A stretch of DNA of 64,000 bases from Burkholderia contaminans (GCF_029633825.1 NZ_CP090640.1:186001-250000); one strand, 5' to 3'; shown: positions 27,610-37,558, counted from the first letter of the stretch. Notes: generated by a model not told the origin, from the letters alone. A program made the numbers and translations.

Positions 27610-29766
27610 ATGTCCGCATCCGACCTCACTTCCGTGCAGGCTGCGGCGCCGCAAGGCAGCCGCCAGATCCTCGTTACGTCCGCACTGCCCTATGCCAACG
27701 GGCAGATCCACATCGGCCACATGGTCGAGTACATCCAGACCGACATCTGGGTGCGGACGCTGCGAATGCATGGCCACGAGGTCTACTACATCGGCGCCGA
27801 CGACACGCACGGCACGCCGGTCATGCTGCGCGCGGAGAAGGAAGGCCTGACGCCGAAGCAGCTGATCGATCGCGTGTGGACCGAACACAAGCGCGACTTC
27901 GACAGCTTCGGCGTGTCGTTCGACAACTTCTACTCGACCGATTCGGACGAGAACCGCGTGCTGAGCGAGAAGATCTATCTCGCGCTGCAGGAAGCCGGCT
28001 TCATCGCCGAACGCGAAATCGAGCAGGCCTACGATCCGGTCAAGGAAATGTTCCTGCCGGACCGGTTCATCAAGGGCGAGTGCCCGAAGTGCCACGCGAA
28101 GGACCAGTACGGCGACAGCTGCGAAGTGTGCGGCTCGACGTACCTGCCGACCGAACTGCTGAACCCGTATTCGGTCGTGTCGGGCGCGACGCCGGTGCGC
28201 AAGACCTCGAAGCACTACTTCTTCCGCCTGTCCGACCCGCGCTGCGAATCGTTCCTGCGCGAATGGGTGAGCGGCCTCGCGCAGCCCGAAGCGACCAACA
28301 AGATGCGCGAGTGGCTCGGCGATGCCGGCGAAGCCAAGCTCGCCGACTGGGACATCTCGCGTGACGCGCCGTACTTCGGCTTCGAGATCCCGGGCGCGCC
28401 CGGCAAGTATTTCTACGTGTGGCTCGACGCGCCGGTCGGCTACTACGCGAGCTTCAAGAACCTGTGCGACCGTAACGGCATCGATTTCGATGCATGGATC
28501 CGCCCGGGCTCGAAGGCCGAGCAGTATCACTTCATCGGCAAGGACATCCTGTACTTCCACACGCTGTTCTGGCCGGCGATGCTCGAGTTCTCGGGCCACC
28601 GCACGCCGACCAACGTGTTCGCGCACGGGTTCCTGACCGTCGACGGCGCGAAGATGTCGAAGTCGCGCGGCACGTTCATCACCGCGCAGAGCTACATCGA
28701 CACGGGCCTGAACCCCGAATGGCTGCGCTACTACTTCGCCGCGAAGCTGAACGCGACGATGGAAGACATCGACCTGAACCTCGACGACTTCCAGGCGCGC
28801 GTGAACAGCGACCTCGTCGGCAAGTACGTGAACATCGCGAGCCGCGCGGCAGGCTTCCTGATCAAGCGCTTCGACGGCCGCGTGCAGGACAGCGCGATGA
28901 ACCATCCGCTCGTCGCGAAGCTGCGCGAGGCGATTCCGCAGATCGCCGCAAGCTACGAAGCCCGTGAATACGGCCGCGCGCTGCGCCACACGATGGAACT
29001 CGCGGACGAAGTGAACGCGTACGTCGACGGTGCGAAGCCGTGGGATCTCGCGAAGGATCCGGCCAACGCGGTCGCGCTGCACGAAACCTGCAGCGTGAGC
29101 CTCGAGTCGTTCCGCCTGCTGTCGCTCGCGCTGAAGCCGGTGATGCCGCGCGTGGCCGAAGCCGTCGAGTCGTTCTTCGGCATCGCGCCGCTCGCCTGGG
29201 CCGATGCCGCGAAGCCGCTGTCGTCGGAACAGCCGATCAAGGCGTACCAGCACCTGATGACGCGCGTCGACCCGAAGCAGATCGAAGCGCTGCTCGCCGC
29301 GAACCGCGATTCGCTGCAGGCCGAAGCCACCGGCGCGGCTGCCGCGAGCGCGAACGCCGCGAAGGAGGCGAAGAGCAACGTCAAGGCGAACGCGAAGCAG
29401 GCTGCCGTGAACGGCGCGGACGACGCACCGATCTCGATCGACGATTTCGCGAAGATCGACCTGCGCATCGCGAAGATCGTCGCGTGCCAGGCCGTCGAGG
29501 GTTCGGACAAGCTGCTGCAGCTCACGCTCGACGTCGGCGAGGAAAAGACCCGCAACGTGTTCTCGGGCATCAAGTCCGCATACCAGCCCGAGCAGCTCGT
29601 CGGCAAGCTGACCGTGATGGTCGCGAATCTCGCGCCGCGCAAGATGAAGTTCGGCCTGTCCGAAGGGATGGTGCTCGCCGCGTCGGCCGCCGACGAGAAG
29701 GCCGAGCCGGGCCTCTACATCCTCGAGCCGCACAGCGGCGCGAAACCGGGCATGCGCGTGAAGTAA
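27610..29766 (+). CDS. metG: Methionyl-tRNA synthetase
   Basis: The 718-residue enzyme charges tRNA-Met. It has the class I HIGH motif in [14 protein letters not shown], a zinc-binding segment ([17 protein letters not shown]), the KMSKS motif in [12 protein letters not shown], and a C-terminal tRNA-binding domain ([18 protein letters not shown]) joined by an Ala/Lys-rich linker near residues 570-605. The ATG at 27610 was chosen because the same frame upstream is only the OmpA gene read out of frame. The 3' terminator is next to an insertion sequence. Confidence 0.97.
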   Translation: MSASDLTSVQAAAPQGSRQILVTSALPYANGQIHIGHMVEYIQTDIWVRTLRMHGHEVYYIGADDTHGTPVMLRAEKEGLTPKQLIDRVWTEHKRDFDSFGVSFDNFYSTDSDENRVLSEKIYLALQEAGFIAEREIEQAYDPVKEMFLPDRFIKGECPKCHAKDQYGDSCEVCGSTYLPTELLNPYSVVSGATPVRKTSKHYFFRLSDPRCESFLREWVSGLAQPEATNKMREWLGDAGEAKLADWDISRDAPYFGFEIPGAPGKYFYVWLDAPVGYYASFKNLCDRNGIDFDAWIRPGSKAEQYHFIGKDILYFHTLFWPAMLEFSGHRTPTNVFAHGFLTVDGAKMSKSRGTFITAQSYIDTGLNPEWLRYYFAAKLNATMEDIDLNLDDFQARVNSDLVGKYVNIASRAAGFLIKRFDGRVQDSAMNHPLVAKLREAIPQIAASYEAREYGRALRHTMELADEVNAYVDGAKPWDLAKDPANAVALHETCSVSLESFRLLSLALKPVMPRVAEAVESFFGIAPLAWADAAKPLSSEQPIKAYQHLMTRVDPKQIEALLAANRDSLQAEATGAAAASANAAKEAKSNVKANAKQAAVNGADDAPISIDDFAKIDLRIAKIVACQAVEGSDKLLQLTLDVGEEKTRNVFSGIKSAYQPEQLVGKLTVMVANLAPRKMKFGLSEGMVLAASAADEKAEPGLYILEPHSGAKPGMRVK

Positions 29767-29795
29767 GCCGAACGCGCTGCCGCTTGCGCGAAAAA

Positions 29796-29820
29796 AAGCC
29801 CCGCACGATGTGCGGGGCTT
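29796..29820. terminator. metG terminator hairpin beside the insertion sequence
   Basis: AAGCCCCGCAC and GTGCGGGGCTT form an 11-bp perfect stem. On the minus strand it is followed by seven T, but on the plus strand only two T remain before AATAGG and the insertion sequence end. The insertion may have cut away the original T run that metG used. Confidence 0.7.
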
Positions 29821-29838
29821 AATAGGATGGTCAGCCCG

Positions 29839-29871
29839 ATCCTCACTCAGTGGACTACGCTGAGTGAGGAT
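29839..29871 (+). terminator. 12-bp hairpin at the left end of the insertion sequence
   Basis: ATCCTCACTCAG and CTGAGTGAGGAT form a perfect 12-bp stem around a 9-nt loop, ending in a short T run. It overlaps the left inverted repeat by two bases. It probably shields the transposase gene from metG read-through and may replace the metG terminator. It could also be a recombinase recognition structure. Confidence 0.6.
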
Positions 29872-29893
29872 TTTGTCCTTCTGGAGGGCCATC

Positions 29894-30952
29894 ATGGACA
29901 CGGTATCGCTGATCGGAATCGATCTCGGCAAGCACTGCTTCCACCTGCATGGACAGGATGCGTCAGGCAGGATGGTGTTCCGTAAAAAGCTCACGCGTAG
30001 CCAGATGTTCACGCTGCTGGGCAATTTTCCGCGTTGCATTGTGGTCATGGAGGCCTGCGCCGGTGCTCACTGGATCGCACGTCGACTTCAAGCGCTGGGC
30101 CATGAGGCCAAGCTGATTTCTCCGCAATTCGTCAAACCGTTCCGGCAAGGCAACAAGAACGATTTCGCGGACGCCCAGGCGATCTGCGAAGCAGCCGCTC
30201 GTTCGAGCATGCGTTTCGTGAGCCCGCACAACGAAGCCCAGCAAATCGTTTCAGCCTTGCACCGTGTGCGCGAGCGGCTGGTGCGTGACCGCACCGGCAC
30301 GATCAATCAGATTCATGCGTTTCTGTTGGAGTTCGGTATCAGCTTGCCGCGCGGCATGGCAGTGATCCGGCGACTGCCTGCCGTGCTCGAGGCAGAATCG
30401 TTGCCGCCGAGGCTGGTGGTCGTGCTCGAACGTTTGCAGGCGCACTTCAAGTATCTGGACGAGCAGATCCACCAGCTCGAACGTGAGTTGCTTACCCAGC
30501 TACACGAGGATGAACGCAGTGAACGACTGCTCGAGATTCCTGGCATTGGCCCGATGACCGCCAGCGTGTTGATGTCTGAGTTGGGCGATGCCCAGCAATA
30601 TGGCTCAGCAAGGCAGTTTGCAGCTTCGGTTGGTCTGGTGCCGCGGCAGTACAGCACCGGCGGCAAACCAACGCTACTGGGCATCAGCAAGCGTGGCGAC
30701 AAGGAACTGCGACGATTGCTGGTGCAATGTGCGCGGGCCATCATGCAGCGCATCGAGCACCGCACGGATGCATTGGGCGTCTGGATTCGCAGCCTGTTGG
30801 CGCGGCGACACTCGAACGTGGTGGCCTGTGCCCGGCCAACAAACTGGCGAGGATCGCCTGGGCCATCCTCGCCAAAGGGACACACTACCGGAGCATCGAG
30901 GCTGTTCCCTCAGTCTGACGCTTCCTATCGCTTACGGCTTCAGTTTCAGTAG
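29894..30952 (+). CDS. IS110/IS1111-type DEDD transposase, C-terminus frameshifted
   Basis: The N-terminal DEDD domain is intact (IGIDLGKH, VVMEACAGAHW, NKNDFADAQAI), as is the transposase_20 region with the PGIGPMTASVLMSELGD block and QYSTGGKPTLLGISKRGD, which bears the likely catalytic Ser. The reading frame is 352 residues. A missing base near 30833, in GTGCCCGGCC, shifts the last part: the next frame continues with ANKLARIAWAILAKGTHYRS and stops at 30918, giving the normal ending at 341 residues. The native tail of about 28 residues is thus replaced by 39 unrelated ones. The start at 29894 follows GGAGG. Confidence 0.85.
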   Translation: MDTVSLIGIDLGKHCFHLHGQDASGRMVFRKKLTRSQMFTLLGNFPRCIVVMEACAGAHWIARRLQALGHEAKLISPQFVKPFRQGNKNDFADAQAICEAAARSSMRFVSPHNEAQQIVSALHRVRERLVRDRTGTINQIHAFLLEFGISLPRGMAVIRRLPAVLEAESLPPRLVVVLERLQAHFKYLDEQIHQLERELLTQLHEDERSERLLEIPGIGPMTASVLMSELGDAQQYGSARQFAASVGLVPRQYSTGGKPTLLGISKRGDKELRRLLVQCARAIMQRIEHRTDALGVWIRSLLARRHSNVVACARPTNWRGSPGPSSPKGHTTGASRLFPQSDASYRLRLQFQ

Positions 30953-31164
30953 TCACCTCTGGTTTTGCGACGCGAGATACGTGAAGGCATAAACGACTCA
31001 ACGGCCGGGCAAGTAACCTGACACAAAAAACAGCACCTCAATGCTGTGGGCTTTTTGAGGTTTGCCCGGCGCGGCTCCCATCATGGGGCGGGATCTTTCC
31101 CATCCGCGACCCCGGATAGATTCGAGCAAGTCCACTTTAGGTCAACACTGCCTCGCTTGCAAAA
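30953..31164 (+). ncRNA. Probable guide (bridge/seek) RNA region in the right end of the insertion sequence
   Basis: In IS1111-group elements the noncoding end after the transposase gene is known to encode a structured RNA that guides target choice. This 210-bp region fits in position and size. It can fold: CCGGGCAA near 31003 pairs with TTGCCCGG near 31061, enclosing a hairpin CAGCA/TGCTG and a T run, followed by further GC-rich stems. The exact RNA ends, and the loops that would match target and donor, are not resolved from one copy. Confidence 0.5.
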
Positions 31165-31184
31165 ATCGGGCTGACCATAGATTT

Positions 31185-34100
31185 TCATGGCTGCTCGGCG
31201 CGCCGCCCGCGTCCGCCGTCACTGCCGAACCAACGATCGAAACGCCGCGTGTAGTTCAGGTCGACGCCCTGGAACGTGCCGCCGTAGGCGGACACCGACC
31301 AGAAGCGCGTCAGGTTGATCGTCGCCTTGAACGCGTTGGCCGCGGATTGCAGCCCCTGCTCGAAGCCGAGCACGAAGCGCTCGTTGATCGCCTTCGACAC
31401 CAGCACGACCTGCGGATCGGTCAGGCCGACTTCGCTGCGGCCGACCGAGACTTCGTCGAGACCGAAGGTCTGCGCGACGCGCTTGCCGGTCACGCTGCCG
31501 AGCAGGCCGAGCGCCGCCGTCATCGCCCCCTGCTGGCCGACGTTGTTGCCCTGGTCCGTGCCGTGCCCGAACAGCAGCCACGACAGCTTTTCGTTGTCGG
31601 TCACGTTCGGCTCCGACACGAGCTTGACCGTCAGCGACTGGATCGTGCCCGTCACCTGCACGCCGGCCTCGACCTCCTGGTTGCGCCGCATCGCGAGGAT
31701 GTTGACGCCCGGGTTCGACACAGGGCCGTTGAACGTGAAGAAGCCGTTCTCGATCGCGAGCTTGCGGCCGAACGACGTGTACGTCGACCCTTCCGTCACG
31801 CGCACGTTGCCGACCGCGCGCAGCGGCACGCCCGGCGCGCTCATCACGGTGATCGTGCCGCGCAGCCCGAGATCCGCGCCGTGGCCCTTGAAGCGGAAGT
31901 TGTTGCCGAGGCCGACGTCGATGTTCGCGCGCGGCGCGAGCGACGGTGCGGGCTTGTCCTCGACCGGCTTCGGCTTCGCGACCGCGGAACCGGTCGGCGT
32001 CTCGCCGCGCACCGTGCCGCCCGGCTGCATGATCACCACGTCGTCCGACAGGTGCGGCGCCGATTCCTCGGGCAGGTCGAACAATGCGCGGTCGACGACG
32101 AACTTGCCGTCGATCGACAGCGCGCCGCGCGGCCCGTCGTTCGCGACCGTCGCCTTGCCCGACAGCGACAGCTTGCGATCCGGCGCCGCGAACAGCTCGA
32201 GCTTGTCCGCGACGATGCTTGCAGTCAGGTCGGGGGCTTCGCCGTCAAGGCGCACGCGGCCGAGTGCGCGCAGCGTACCGTCGCCGCCGTGGAACTCGAC
32301 CTGCTGGAATTCGACGAGGTTTTCCGACAACTTCACGCGCACGATGCCGTCCTTCAGCTGCACGCCCTGGTCGATGAGCGTCGCGGACAGGTCGTCGCCC
32401 GTCAGCATCCCCGACAGGTTCGGCTTCGCCGGCGTGCCCGCGACCGTCAGCTTCAGCGCAGCCCGCCCGCCGAGCAGGTAGCTGGGCCCGAACAAGTTGC
32501 CGGTCGTCTTCAGCGCCGGGATGTCGGCGTCGATGCGGCCCGACAGCGGGCCATCGTCGACCACGCCGAACATGCCGTCTCGCAGCGCGAACGGCACGAC
32601 GACGTTCGCATCGAGCGTGCCGATCCGGTTCGCCTTCGCGAGTGCCGTCACGTTGAGCCGGTTGCCGGGCGTGAAGCTCGCGCGCGCGGACAGGTCGGTC
32701 AGCCCCAGCGATGCGATGCCGCGCCCGCTCTCGATCGTCACGTCGCCGCCGCGGCGCTTCACCTGCACATAGCCCGTCGCGTTCGCGCCGAGCGAGAAAT
32801 CCCAGTCGGCATCGAGCACGACGTCGGTGCGCACCGGCGGCCGCTGGCCCGTCAGCTCCTGGCGGACCTCGAGGAAACGCGCGACCGACGCTCCGGTCAC
32901 CGAGCCCGCCGAGCGCATCTGGCCGTGATCGAACACGAACGATTTCAGGTCGATCGCCGCGCCTTCGAGCGTGAGCCGCGTCGAGCCGAGCGTCACGCGG
33001 CCGGTGCCGGCCGACACGGTCAGCGGCGACTGCAGCGCGATGGCCGGCGTGCCGCGGTTCGCAAGACGCGTGACGGTGCCGTCCCAGCGCATCCCGTCGC
33101 GATTCTCGACCACGCCGCCGTTCGCCGCGAGCGTCATGTCGATCACGCGGCCGCCGGCCACCCCGAGCGCCGACGCGTCGAGCGTGTGCTTCGCGCGCGT
33201 GCCGTCGAGGTTCGCGCGCAGCGATTTCAGCTTCAGCGAGCCGAGCGCGATGTCGGACGCGTCGGCCGTAAACACGAGCGCGCCGTGCGCGCCGTCGCGG
33301 ATGTCCGCGCGGCCCTGCGCGACACCGATCCGGTTCGAGCCGACGACGACGCGCTCGGCCTTGTAGGTGGCCGTCACGTTCGGGTGCGCGAAGCTGCCGG
33401 TCAGGTCGCCCTGCGCCTGCACGAGCCCTTCCACGCCGAAGCCGAGCCGGTCGAGCTGCGGCGCGTCGACGACGAAGCGCAGCCGGTCGCCGGGCGCGCC
33501 GAAGCTGCCGCGCAGGTCGACATGGTTGCCCGCGATCGACAGGTTCGCGTTGCTCGGCAAGATGCGCGATCCGGCCAGCTGCACGACGCCGGCGCCGGTC
33601 AGCGGCACGCCGTCGTACAGGCTGTCGCCGAGCTTGAAGGTCGCCTTCGTCGATACCTGCGGCGCGAATGCGCCCGACGCCGTCAGCGTGCCCGACACGC
33701 GCGTCTCGCCGCGCCGGGCCGGTGCCTTCGCCGCCTTGGCGGGCGCCTTGCCGCCGCCCGCCTTCGGCGCGCTCGCCGCGGCGAGCAGCAGCGGATCGAA
33801 TGCGGTCAGCGTCGCCTTCGCGTCGTAGCTCGAATGCGCATCGTGGCGGAACACACCGGTCAGGTCGATCCGGCCCTTGCCCGCCGTCACGCGCGCGTCG
33901 GTCAGCACGGTCTGCTGCGGCGTCAGCGCGACCTTCGCACGTGCGCCGAGCGCGAGCTTCGGATCGTTCAGGTTGAAATCGACGGTCGTCACGTCGCCCG
34001 CGAGCGTCACGCCGAGCGGGCCGGCGAGACGCATCGGCCGCAACTCGGCGACGAACGCGTTGAGGTCGAGATTCGCGACCTTCAGGGCGAAACGGCCCTT

Positions 34101-35267
34101 GCCGCCCGTCAGCGTGCCGTTGCCCGTCACGCTGCCGTCGCGGATCAGCTTCAGCGCGAGATCGTCGATCCGCTGTGCGTGCGCATCGAGATGCACGTTC
34201 GCGTGCGCGTCGATCACCGGCAGCAGGTGGTCGCCGAGCGTGCCGGGCTTCGCGTTGACGATCGACACCGGGCCCGTCACCGCGAAACCCTTCGCGGGCT
34301 CGGCCCCGGCCGGCGCGGTCACGGGCGCGAGTTCCGCGCGCACCGCGAGATCGGCGGCCGGTGCGCCGGGGGCGAGCGCCTGCGGATTCACGTGATCGAA
34401 CGCGAGCGACGCGCGGGTGAGCGGCACCGCGCCGAACGGCGCGGCCTCCACGTGCGCGCGCCCGTTCAGCTTCATCCCGCTCGCGTCGACCTCGGCGACG
34501 AGCGCCTCGAGCGAGCCCGACACGCGCGCACGCGCATCGACGGGCTCGTCGGACAGCTTGCCTGCATACGTGGCGTCACCCGTCAGCGCGAACGGCTTCA
34601 CACCGTCGAGCTTCGCGCGCGCGGTCAGCGCGCCGTACGGCGTATCGACGCCGTCGAGCACGAGTTCATGGTGACGGCCGTCGCTGCGCCCGTTCAGCGC
34701 GATATGGTCGAGCTGCGTCGTCGAGCCGCCGTCGTGGATCGCGAGGTGATCGACGCGCAGGTCGTCGATCCGCAACTGCAGCGGCAGGCTGAGGTCCTGC
34801 GGCATCGTACTCGGCGTCGACGGCCCCGGCGCGATCCGCACGTCGATCGTGCCGGCACGCAGATACGCGATGGACAGCCGCCACGGCGCGCGGGTCAGCG
34901 CCCAGCGGCCGTCGAGCCGGTCGATGCGGATTTCCGTGCCCGAGCCGTCGGGGCTCGTCCACGCGAATCCGCGCAACCGCACGCCGGTCGCGAGCGAGCC
35001 GCCGTCGAGCGTGCCCGCGAGTCGCGCGCCGAGCACACGCTCGGCCACCTGCCACGCGAGCCGCGTGCCGTGCTCGGTCGTCACCGCGGCCAGCACGAGG
35101 CCGACCGCCAGCACGACGAGCAGCACGACCGTCGCGAGCGTCCACGCGACGAACCGCCCGATCCGCGCGACGGGCCCGCGACGCGGCGCGCGCGGCGGCG
35201 TGTCGGGCGCGCCGTCGGGCGAGTCCGGATCGTGAGGCGGCGGCGTGTCGTTCGGGTCCTTCGTCAT
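31185..35267 (-). CDS. tamB: Translocation and assembly module subunit TamB
   Basis: The 1360-residue protein has a short cytosolic Pro/Asp-rich start, one membrane helix (residues 37-60 or so, FVAWTLATVVLLVVLAVGLV), then a very long beta-rich periplasmic body of the AsmA/VPS13-like type and a C-terminal TamB (DUF490) domain ending DRWFGSDGGRGRRAEQP. TamB spans the periplasm as a hydrophobic groove and works with TamA in the outer membrane, in envelope assembly and phospholipid transport. It lies 28 bp downstream of tamA. The insertion sequence begins 7 bp after its stop. Confidence 0.93.
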   Translation of the reverse strand: MTKDPNDTPPPHDPDSPDGAPDTPPRAPRRGPVARIGRFVAWTLATVVLLVVLAVGLVLAAVTTEHGTRLAWQVAERVLGARLAGTLDGGSLATGVRLRGFAWTSPDGSGTEIRIDRLDGRWALTRAPWRLSIAYLRAGTIDVRIAPGPSTPSTMPQDLSLPLQLRIDDLRVDHLAIHDGGSTTQLDHIALNGRSDGRHHELVLDGVDTPYGALTARAKLDGVKPFALTGDATYAGKLSDEPVDARARVSGSLEALVAEVDASGMKLNGRAHVEAAPFGAVPLTRASLAFDHVNPQALAPGAPAADLAVRAELAPVTAPAGAEPAKGFAVTGPVSIVNAKPGTLGDHLLPVIDAHANVHLDAHAQRIDDLALKLIRDGSVTGNGTLTGGKGRFALKVANLDLNAFVAELRPMRLAGPLGVTLAGDVTTVDFNLNDPKLALGARAKVALTPQQTVLTDARVTAGKGRIDLTGVFRHDAHSSYDAKATLTAFDPLLLAAASAPKAGGGKAPAKAAKAPARRGETRVSGTLTASGAFAPQVSTKATFKLGDSLYDGVPLTGAGVVQLAGSRILPSNANLSIAGNHVDLRGSFGAPGDRLRFVVDAPQLDRLGFGVEGLVQAQGDLTGSFAHPNVTATYKAERVVVGSNRIGVAQGRADIRDGAHGALVFTADASDIALGSLKLKSLRANLDGTRAKHTLDASALGVAGGRVIDMTLAANGGVVENRDGMRWDGTVTRLANRGTPAIALQSPLTVSAGTGRVTLGSTRLTLEGAAIDLKSFVFDHGQMRSAGSVTGASVARFLEVRQELTGQRPPVRTDVVLDADWDFSLGANATGYVQVKRRGGDVTIESGRGIASLGLTDLSARASFTPGNRLNVTALAKANRIGTLDANVVVPFALRDGMFGVVDDGPLSGRIDADIPALKTTGNLFGPSYLLGGRAALKLTVAGTPAKPNLSGMLTGDDLSATLIDQGVQLKDGIVRVKLSENLVEFQQVEFHGGDGTLRALGRVRLDGEAPDLTASIVADKLELFAAPDRKLSLSGKATVANDGPRGALSIDGKFVVDRALFDLPEESAPHLSDDVVIMQPGGTVRGETPTGSAVAKPKPVEDKPAPSLAPRANIDVGLGNNFRFKGHGADLGLRGTITVMSAPGVPLRAVGNVRVTEGSTYTSFGRKLAIENGFFTFNGPVSNPGVNILAMRRNQEVEAGVQVTGTIQSLTVKLVSEPNVTDNEKLSWLLFGHGTDQGNNVGQQGAMTAALGLLGSVTGKRVAQTFGLDEVSVGRSEVGLTDPQVVLVSKAINERFVLGFEQGLQSAANAFKATINLTRFWSVSAYGGTFQGVDLNYTRRFDRWFGSDGGRGRRAEQP

Positions 35268-35295
35268 GCGGTTCGTCGTCGGTGAAGCGGTACGG

Positions 35296-37110
35296 TCAGA
35301 AAGCGATGCCGAGCGTCAGGTACGGGCGCACGCTATGGTTGCGCAACCCGTACGCGACGTCGACGTTGATGGGTCCGACGGGGCTGCGCCAGCGCGCGCC
35401 GATGCCGACACCCGGGTAGAACACACGCTCGCCCCACGCATCGGTGGCGGTGCCGATGTCGAAGAACGTCGCCGCGCCCCAGTCGCGGTTGAACCAGTGC
35501 TGGTATTCAGCGGTGCCCGTCATCAGGTACTTGGTCGGCAGCACGGAACCGTCGACGCTGTTACCGATGCTCTGGTAGCCGTAGCCGCGCACCGAGTTCG
35601 AGCCGCCCGCGCGGAACAGCAGCGAAGCCGGCACGCCGGTCGAACTGCCGCTCGTGAACACGCCGCCGAGCTCCGCGCGGAACACGAACAGGTCGCGCTT
35701 GCCGATCGGCAGGTACTGCTGGCCGCGCGCGTAGCCGCGGATGAAGGACTGGTCGGTCAGCACGCCCTTGACCGCGAAGCCGGCCTCCGCGTGGATCAGG
35801 TTGCCCGAGCGCGGAAACAGCGGATCGTCGACGTTGCGGCGCGTCCACGCCCATTGCGGCACGAGCGCGCGGCTCGTGGTCGGCCCCGCGCCGTTCTGGT
35901 CGAGCCGGTCCTGGTAGAACATCAGCGAATACGAATAGTCGATGAACTGGCCGGTGCGCGTGCGCTGCGCGCCGACCCGCGCGCTGTAGATGCGCGTGTC
36001 CGACACGTTGGTGTTCGTGTACGACGCGAGCACGCTGTTGGTCCAGCCCTTCTCGCCCGGCGGCATCGACAGCTGGACCTGCCCGTATTGCTGGATCTGG
36101 TCGAGCCGGCCCGACACGGTCAGCGGCCAAGCCGCGCCGAACGTGTCGAGATACGTATAGGAGCCCTGCACGTGCGGCCCGGTGTCGGTGGCAAAGCCGA
36201 CGCCGCCGCGGATGTTGTTGTACGGGAATTCGCTGACCTTCACGTGCACGGGCGTGCGCTCGGGCTTCGCCGTATCGTCGCCGACGTCGATCGCGACGCT
36301 CGCGTAATACGGCGTGTTCTGCAACTGCCGCTGCAGTTCGGTGATGCGCTGCACGTCGTAGATTTCGCCTTCCGACAGCGGATTGACGTTCGTGACGATT
36401 TTTTCCGGATAGCGCCGCACGCCGTCGACGTCGACCTTGCCGATCGTGAACGTCGGGCCGCTGTCGAACGTGACCGCGAGCATTGCGCGCTGCGTGAGCG
36501 GGTCGATGCGCGCTTCGGACGACGCGATCTTCCCGCCGAGATAGCGGTGCGCTTGCAGTTGCCTGAGCGCCGCGCCCTTCGCGCCATCCCAGTCGGACTG
36601 CGTAAACGGATCGCCCGGCTTCAGCGAGAACGCGAAACGGGTCGCGGCTTCCTGCTTCGGATCCTCGGTGTCGATGGGCCCCTTGAACGTCAGGTCGACG
36701 CTCGACACGATGGTCTGCTTCCCCGGATCGACCGCGATGCGCACGTCGCGCTTGCCGTCGCGCGTGCGCACGTCGGTGCGCACGACCGGCGAGAAATAGC
36801 CGGCCGTCGCGGTCAGGTCGCGCACCTGCTGCGGCGTGGCGGTCACGAGGAAGTCGAACTGGTCGTCGCTGATGTCGTCGCGCTTCGCGAAGCGCGCGAT
36901 ATCGAGATGCGACTTGAGCAGCTTGCGAACCGAGCGCGGCGCGTCGATGTCGACGTCGTACTTCGCGTGGGCCGGCAGCGCGAAGCACGCGGCAAGGCAA
37001 CCCGCGAGGGCCACCCGCGCGGCGCGAGCCGCGGCGCCGGCACGATTGCGTTCCACGCGCGCGCGCGCGTCATGTGCCGTGTGTGCTTGCTGGTTCGACT
37101 GCCCCGCCAA
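35296..37110 (-). CDS. tamA: Outer-membrane Omp85-family protein TamA
   Basis: The 604-residue protein has a signal-like N-terminus (VALAGCLAACFALPAHA, cleavage near residue 48), POTRA domains (residues 50-280 or so) and a C-terminal barrel with the Omp85 features RGYGYQSIG and a final strand ending LTLGIAF. TamA is the outer-membrane partner of TamB. The long charged stretch before the signal sequence (MAGQSNQQAHTAHDARARV) is unusual; a later start inside it is possible, but no better binding site was seen. It forms the tamA-tamB operon. Confidence 0.92.
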   Translation of the reverse strand: MAGQSNQQAHTAHDARARVERNRAGAAARAARVALAGCLAACFALPAHAKYDVDIDAPRSVRKLLKSHLDIARFAKRDDISDDQFDFLVTATPQQVRDLTATAGYFSPVVRTDVRTRDGKRDVRIAVDPGKQTIVSSVDLTFKGPIDTEDPKQEAATRFAFSLKPGDPFTQSDWDGAKGAALRQLQAHRYLGGKIASSEARIDPLTQRAMLAVTFDSGPTFTIGKVDVDGVRRYPEKIVTNVNPLSEGEIYDVQRITELQRQLQNTPYYASVAIDVGDDTAKPERTPVHVKVSEFPYNNIRGGVGFATDTGPHVQGSYTYLDTFGAAWPLTVSGRLDQIQQYGQVQLSMPPGEKGWTNSVLASYTNTNVSDTRIYSARVGAQRTRTGQFIDYSYSLMFYQDRLDQNGAGPTTSRALVPQWAWTRRNVDDPLFPRSGNLIHAEAGFAVKGVLTDQSFIRGYARGQQYLPIGKRDLFVFRAELGGVFTSGSSTGVPASLLFRAGGSNSVRGYGYQSIGNSVDGSVLPTKYLMTGTAEYQHWFNRDWGAATFFDIGTATDAWGERVFYPGVGIGARWRSPVGPINVDVAYGLRNHSVRPYLTLGIAF

Positions 37111-37365
37111 ATATGACCTCGCCCTCGGTTGTCACGGTGATGTGGAAAAACCCTGTATTTGACCACAGGGTGCCGGCACCAAAGCTTAATGTTTGTAAAC
37201 CACCTGAACCACAGCGCCATGCGTGGCGGTGCGCTTCCGGGCGCCGGCCCCATGCCGGCCCGCGGATTCGACGCGCGATTGACGCCGGCCGTTCCCGCGA
37301 TGCGGTAAAATCCCGCCATCGTGAATCCGGCGCATCGTGCGCCGCCCGAAACGGAAAACCCAGCC

Positions 37366-37554
37366 ATGCCGTACCAGTCCGATGTCACGCAGTTCCTGAA
37401 CCAGCTCAAGCAGCAGAAGCCGACGCTCGAGGAAGAGCAGCGCAAGGGCCGCTCCCTGCTGTGGGACAAGCAGCCGATCGACCTCGAAGAGCGCGCCGAG
37501 CAGCAGGAATCGCGCGTGAAGCAAACGTCGTACGTCTACTACCAGAACTTCTGA
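37366..37554 (+). CDS. DUF3460 small protein
   Basis: This 62-residue protein, MPYQSDVTQFLNQLKQQKPT onward, ends YVYYQNF and matches the betaproteobacterial DUF3460 family of unknown function. It is charged, Glu/Gln/Lys-rich and has no membrane segment. The ATG at 37366 was chosen; an in-frame extension to 37321 adds nothing conserved. Its stop is 4 bp before the scpA start, so it is probably co-transcribed with scpA. Confidence 0.85.
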   Translation: MPYQSDVTQFLNQLKQQKPTLEEEQRKGRSLLWDKQPIDLEERAEQQESRVKQTSYVYYQNF

Positions 37555-37558
37555 CGAC

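Larger units (their letters stand above)
29827..31178 (+). mobile_element. IS110-family insertion sequence, IS1111 group
   Basis: The element is bounded by perfect 14-bp inverted repeats: ATGGTCAGCCCGAT at 29827-29840 and its complement at 31165-31178, giving about 1352 bp. In the IS1111 group such repeats are subterminal, so the true ends may lie a few bases further out. It holds one DEDD transposase gene, a short left end (about 65 bp) and a long noncoding right end (over 200 bp). No target duplication is evident, as expected for the family. It sits between the metG terminator and the tamB stop, 7 bp from the latter, and disrupts no gene. Confidence 0.88.

Noticed and set aside
31062..35285. 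Open frame of 1407 codons on the plus strand opposite tamB
   Set aside because: Composition is Arg/His/Gln-rich shadow sequence with no domain, and tamB on the other strand is clearly the gene.
37136..37200. Short inverted repeat CCCTGT/ACAGGG between tamA and the DUF3460 gene as an operator
   Set aside because: The arms are only six bases and there is no regulator or promoter evidence to support it.
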